A stretch of 9,675 bases of DNA from Syntrophomonadaceae bacterium (GTDB lineage Bacteria; Bacillota; Dethiobacteria; DTU022): assembly GCA_007131435.1 (NCBI GenBank), contig SLQM01000258.1, positions 1 through 9,675 on the forward strand, given 5' to 3'. Below the pieces are notes generated by a model. That model was not told where the DNA came from, did no database searches, and worked only from the letters and a program-made list of their open reading frames with translations. Of this stretch, positions 7,073 to 9,675 are shown piece by piece. The position numbers and the translations under genes are program-made. Position 1 is the stretch's first letter; each line of letters opens with the position of its first letter.

Positions 7073-8040
7073 TACAGTTTAACCTTCCTTTTTAACAGGT
7101 GGCAGGAGGCCAGATGACCGCTGCTTAATTCTGTTGATGCTGGATCATCAGTTTTACAAGGTGCGATAACTTCTTGGCATCTTTCATGAAACCTGCAGCC
7201 GCTGGGAGGATTCAGGAGATTGGGCGGATTACCCGGAATGGATGATGCCAGGTACCGTTCTCCTTCTATATTGGGAAAAGCCGATATTAAAGCCCGGGTA
7301 TAGGGATGGGCAGGTTGTTCAAATACTTTTTCAGTCGGCCCTGCTTCTACTATCTTGCCGGCATACATCACAGCCACCCTGTCACAAGTTTCACCGACTA
7401 CTGATAGATCATGGGTTATTAATATCATCCCCATCTGCCACTCGCGGCGCAGCTCTTCAAGCAGTTGCAAAACCTGGGCCTGGACCATAACATCGAGCGC
7501 AGTTGTTGGCTCATCACCGATAACCACCTTTGGATTACAGGCAATGGCCATGGCAATCATAACCCGCTGCCTCATGCCTCCGCTAAATTCATGCGGATAT
7601 TCCCGCACTCTCTCCTGGTCTATTTCAACTTTATCGAACAGTTCTGCCGTCCTCCTGCAGGCCTCTTTTTCCGACATTTTTTCATGGATACGCAGCGCTT
7701 CTACAATCTGATCTCCAACCCTGCGGACAGGATTCAAGGCATTCATCGCGCCCTGAAAAATAATCGAAATCTCTTTCCAGCGAATCGTGCGCAACTCCTC
7801 TTCTGTTGCCCCCGATATCTCCCTGCCCCCTAAACGAATACTACCATCCATGACATGAGCATTTTCAGGCAATAACTTCACCAGTGATAGCGCTGCTGTT
7901 GTTTTTCCAGAAGCCGATTCACCAACCAGGCCAAGTGCTTCACCTTTATCAAGGTTAAGGGATATATTTTCACAGGCGCGCACATAACCTTCCTTAAGTT
8001 TATAGTATGTAGTCAGGTTATTTACTTCGAGCAGCCTCAC
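7072..8040 (-). CDS. dppD: Peptide/nickel-type ABC importer ATP-binding subunit, DppD/OppD-like
   Basis: The partner ATPase of the same importer, 322 aa. Motifs: Walker A GESASGKT (40-47), Q-loop Gln96 in IFQGAMNALNP (the DppD/OppD-style Q-loop), signature FSGGMRQR (152-159), which is diagnostic of the D-type subunit, Walker B VVIGDE (172-177), D-loop ALD (181-183) and switch His210. The tail has HPYTRALI and the Cys set C282, C288, C295 and C313. The start is GTG at 8040-8038, eight bases after GAGGAGG, and overlaps the stop of the upstream permease gene as GTGA. This is a classic translational-coupling junction, expected for subunits needed in fixed ratio. No catalytic residue is missing. 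Confidence 0.95.
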   Translation of the reverse strand: MRLLEVNNLTTYYKLKEGYVRACENISLNLDKGEALGLVGESASGKTTAALSLVKLLPENAHVMDGSIRLGGREISGATEEELRTIRWKEISIIFQGAMNALNPVRRVGDQIVEALRIHEKMSEKEACRRTAELFDKVEIDQERVREYPHEFSGGMRQRVMIAMAIACNPKVVIGDEPTTALDVMVQAQVLQLLEELRREWQMGMILITHDLSVVGETCDRVAVMYAGKIVEAGPTEKVFEQPAHPYTRALISAFPNIEGERYLASSIPGNPPNLLNPPSGCRFHERCQEVIAPCKTDDPASTELSSGHLASCHLLKRKVKL

Positions 8041-8936
8041 TGATCACGCCTCCTCAGTTTAGGATTTAATACTTCATCCAGGGCATAACCGATGAAGGTA
8101 AAACTTAAAACAACTAAAACAACACATATACCCGGAGGCAGCAACCACCACCAGGCTCCAAAAGAAACTGCACCCATTGAGAAAGCAAAATGAAGCATCA
8201 TTCCCCAGGTAACCTGTGTTGGATCCCCCATACCCAAAAAACTTAACGTTGTCTCGGAAAGGATGGCTATCGCGGCGACCAACACTGTATTGGCAAAAAT
8301 AAGCGGAAATACATTCGGCAGAATATGATAGATCATTATATGCCCATCACCAGAACCTATAGCCCTGGCTCTTTCTACGTAGGGACGTTCCTTAATGCTA
8401 AGAGTTTGTGACCTGATAATCCTCGCTGTTCCAGCCCAGCTGGTTATTCCTATAACAAAAATAATGTTACCCAGGCTGGGGCCCAACAGGGCAGCCATAA
8501 CCAGCATTAAGGGCAGCCAGGGAATGACCAGGAAAACATCTGTAAAACGCATTAACAGGGTGTCTGTAAATTTACCATAAAAACCTGAAATGATACCAAT
8601 AGATGTCCCTATAGTCATAGATATGGCTGTAGCTGCAAGGCCGACAAGCAGAGAAACCCGCGAGCCAATAATTACCCCGGCAAAAACATCTTTACCAAGA
8701 TCATCTGTGCCAAGCCAATAATTACTAGTTGGAGGATGCATCACCTGCGTAACTCCATCAATAGTCAATGTTGTTATACTAACCAGGTATGGGCCGAATA
8801 TGGCCATCAAGGCAAAAAAAGTTAATATACCAAGGCCTAAAAGCCCCATAATGTTCTGGCTGTAAATTAACCAAAAAGATTTAAGATTTTTCTTCCAAAC
8901 AACAAGAGCGCTTTTATTGTAAGCTGGCAGGTTCAA
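8037..8936 (-). CDS. dppC: Peptide/nickel-type ABC importer permease, DppC/OppC-like, TTG start
   Basis: An integral membrane subunit of 299 aa. The N-terminus (residues 1-28, with KKNLK and WLIYSQN) and first membrane helix (about 29-51) form the OppC_N-type region. An external loop follows with the family motif WLGTDDLGKDVF (74-85). Further hydrophobic helices lie at about 93-118, 132-151, 155-170, 208-230 and 263-286. The cytoplasmic coupling (EAA) loop is ERARAIGSGDGHIMIYHILP (189-208), which contacts an ATPase. The tail GYALDEVLNPKLRRR is typical of DppC-type permeases. The TTG at 8936 was chosen because AAGGGGG ends 7 bases before it and the length fits the family; no ATG is available nearby. 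It follows the DppB stop by 12 bases. Confidence 0.94.
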   Translation of the reverse strand: MNLPAYNKSALVVWKKNLKSFWLIYSQNIMGLLGLGILTFFALMAIFGPYLVSITTLTIDGVTQVMHPPTSNYWLGTDDLGKDVFAGVIIGSRVSLLVGLAATAISMTIGTSIGIISGFYGKFTDTLLMRFTDVFLVIPWLPLMLVMAALLGPSLGNIIFVIGITSWAGTARIIRSQTLSIKERPYVERARAIGSGDGHIMIYHILPNVFPLIFANTVLVAAIAILSETTLSFLGMGDPTQVTWGMMLHFAFSMGAVSFGAWWWLLPPGICVVLVVLSFTFIGYALDEVLNPKLRRRDQ

Positions 8937-8943
8937 ATCCGCA

Positions 8944-8950
8944 CCCCCTT
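8944..8950 (-). promoter_or_regulatory. Ribosome binding site of the DppC gene, overlapping the DppB stop
   Basis: AAGGGGG lies 7 bases before the TTG at 8936-8934. The TAA stop of the upstream permease gene (8951-8949) shares two bases with it. This supports the TTG start and mirrors the stop-in-Shine-Dalgarno arrangement seen before glpK. Confidence 0.7.
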
Positions 8951-9675
8951 ATGATTTAACCCGGGGATCCAGGTAACGATAGAGTATGTCAGCGCAAAGA
9001 TTCGCGCCAACGACAGCAATAGTTACAAAAAGGAAAAGCCCTTGAAGCACTGGATAATCACGATTTGTCAGGGCAGCATACATCAACCTGCCAAGGCCCG
9101 GCCAGGAAAAAACAGTTTCAATCTGGATCGCCCCACCAATAATAAAACCCAGGTTGATAGCAATAAGCGTAACTACCGGCAGCATAGCATTGGGCAGCGC
9201 ATGTTTCCGCAGTAAATTTTTCCTGCTAACACCCTTTGCCCTTGCGGTTAGCATATAATCTTCATTCATCACTTCCAGCAGCGAGCTGCGCATGATCAGC
9301 ACATACTCGCCAACAAGAATTAAAGCAAAAGTTACAGTTGGCAGGAACATATAATGGAGTTGAGATACCAGTTCATCCCAAATATTCGCATAAACAGCGC
9401 CAGGCATCCCCATGCCACCCAAAGGAAATATTTGCCAATACACAGCAAATATCATAACCATTATAATAGCTACCCAGAATGTAGGCATAGAATAAAGAAT
9501 CAAAGACATACTTAAACCAATAACATCAATTTTTGAACCCCTGCGGGAAGCAAATATTACCCCCAGTATAACGCCTATAATTATCGAAAGTACAGTAGCT
9601 GTCCCGATTAATAAGACTGTTGCCGGTACACGTTCCATGATTACATCTAAAACAGGCTGCCGGTAGTTAAAAGAT
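8949..9675 (-). CDS. dppB: Peptide/nickel-type ABC importer permease, DppB/OppB-like, N-terminus cut by the window edge
   Basis: The frame stays open from the stop at 8949 to the right edge. The first visible codons read SFNYRQPVLDVIMERVPATV, the conserved DppB segment that normally lies roughly 90-100 residues into the protein. The ATG at 9638 is therefore internal, and the true start lies outside the window. About 241 codons are visible. They hold about five membrane helices, the cytoplasmic coupling loop (ARAKGVSRKNLLRKHALPN), the family signature FSWPGLGRLMYAAL, and the C-terminal ADILYRYLDPRVK. It forms the membrane channel together with the DppC-like permease downstream. The order B-C-D-F is canonical; a substrate-binding protein gene, if present, would be outside the window. 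Confidence 0.94.
   Translation of the reverse strand, partial: SFNYRQPVLDVIMERVPATVLLIGTATVLSIIIGVILGVIFASRRGSKIDVIGLSMSLILYSMPTFWVAIIMVMIFAVYWQIFPLGGMGMPGAVYANIWDELVSQLHYMFLPTVTFALILVGEYVLIMRSSLLEVMNEDYMLTARAKGVSRKNLLRKHALPNAMLPVVTLIAINLGFIIGGAIQIETVFSWPGLGRLMYAALTNRDYPVLQGLFLFVTIAVVGANLCADILYRYLDPRVKS

Noticed and set aside
8949..9638. ATG at 9638 as a true start giving a short 229 aa permease
   Set aside because: Upstream codons up to the window edge encode the conserved DppB segment SFNYRQPVLDVI, so the gene is cut by the edge, not short.
1..9675. CRISPR array, tRNA or rRNA gene, insertion sequence or attachment site
   Set aside because: No regularly spaced repeats, transposase reading frame, cloverleaf-like segment or flanking repeat was seen; nearly all bases are coding.

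Overview
All genes in this window lie on the minus strand, so transcription runs from the high coordinates to the low ones. Strong purine-rich Shine-Dalgarno sequences (AAGGAGG, GAGGAGG, AAGGGGG), frequent TTG/GTG starts, tight stop/start overlaps and a middling GC content judged by eye suggest a Gram-positive bacterium. It is possibly a Clostridia-type anaerobe; this is inference from style, and no taxonomic marker is present.

Right block (9675 to 2877): a peptide/nickel-type (Dpp/Opp) ABC importer. It contains a DppB-like permease cut by the window edge, a DppC-like permease, a DppD-like ATPase and a DppF-like ATPase, all with overlapping or near-overlapping junctions. The last gene of this run encodes a very large protein (about 1055 aa) with the hallmarks of a gingipain-like (peptidase C25, clan CD) cysteine peptidase: a His in GHGG, a Cys in SACST 31 residues later, and C25-style flanking motifs. 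A carboxypeptidase-regulatory-like beta domain follows near the C-terminus. It has no evident signal peptide and 18 cysteines, so it is probably cytoplasmic, unlike the secreted gingipains. No substrate-binding protein is visible; it may lie upstream of the window.

Middle (2876 to 2707): a 170-base gap with a perfect 9-bp GC-rich hairpin that probably separates two transcription units. I found no convincing promoter in it.

Left block (2706 to 210): a LACTB2-like metallo-beta-lactamase-fold hydrolase followed 13 bases later by glycerol kinase. The hydrolase stop codon is embedded in the kinase's Shine-Dalgarno. The kinase has no ATG/GTG/TTG at its proper N-terminus; the only position that fits both homology and the ribosome binding site is an ATA codon. 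After a further 69 bases comes the start of another ABC ATPase, cut by the left edge.

Working model (inference): the right block imports oligopeptides or a related solute, and the C25-like protein may process or sense a peptide connected with that uptake. The left block feeds glycerol into central metabolism as glycerol-3-phosphate, alongside a hydrolase of unknown substrate.
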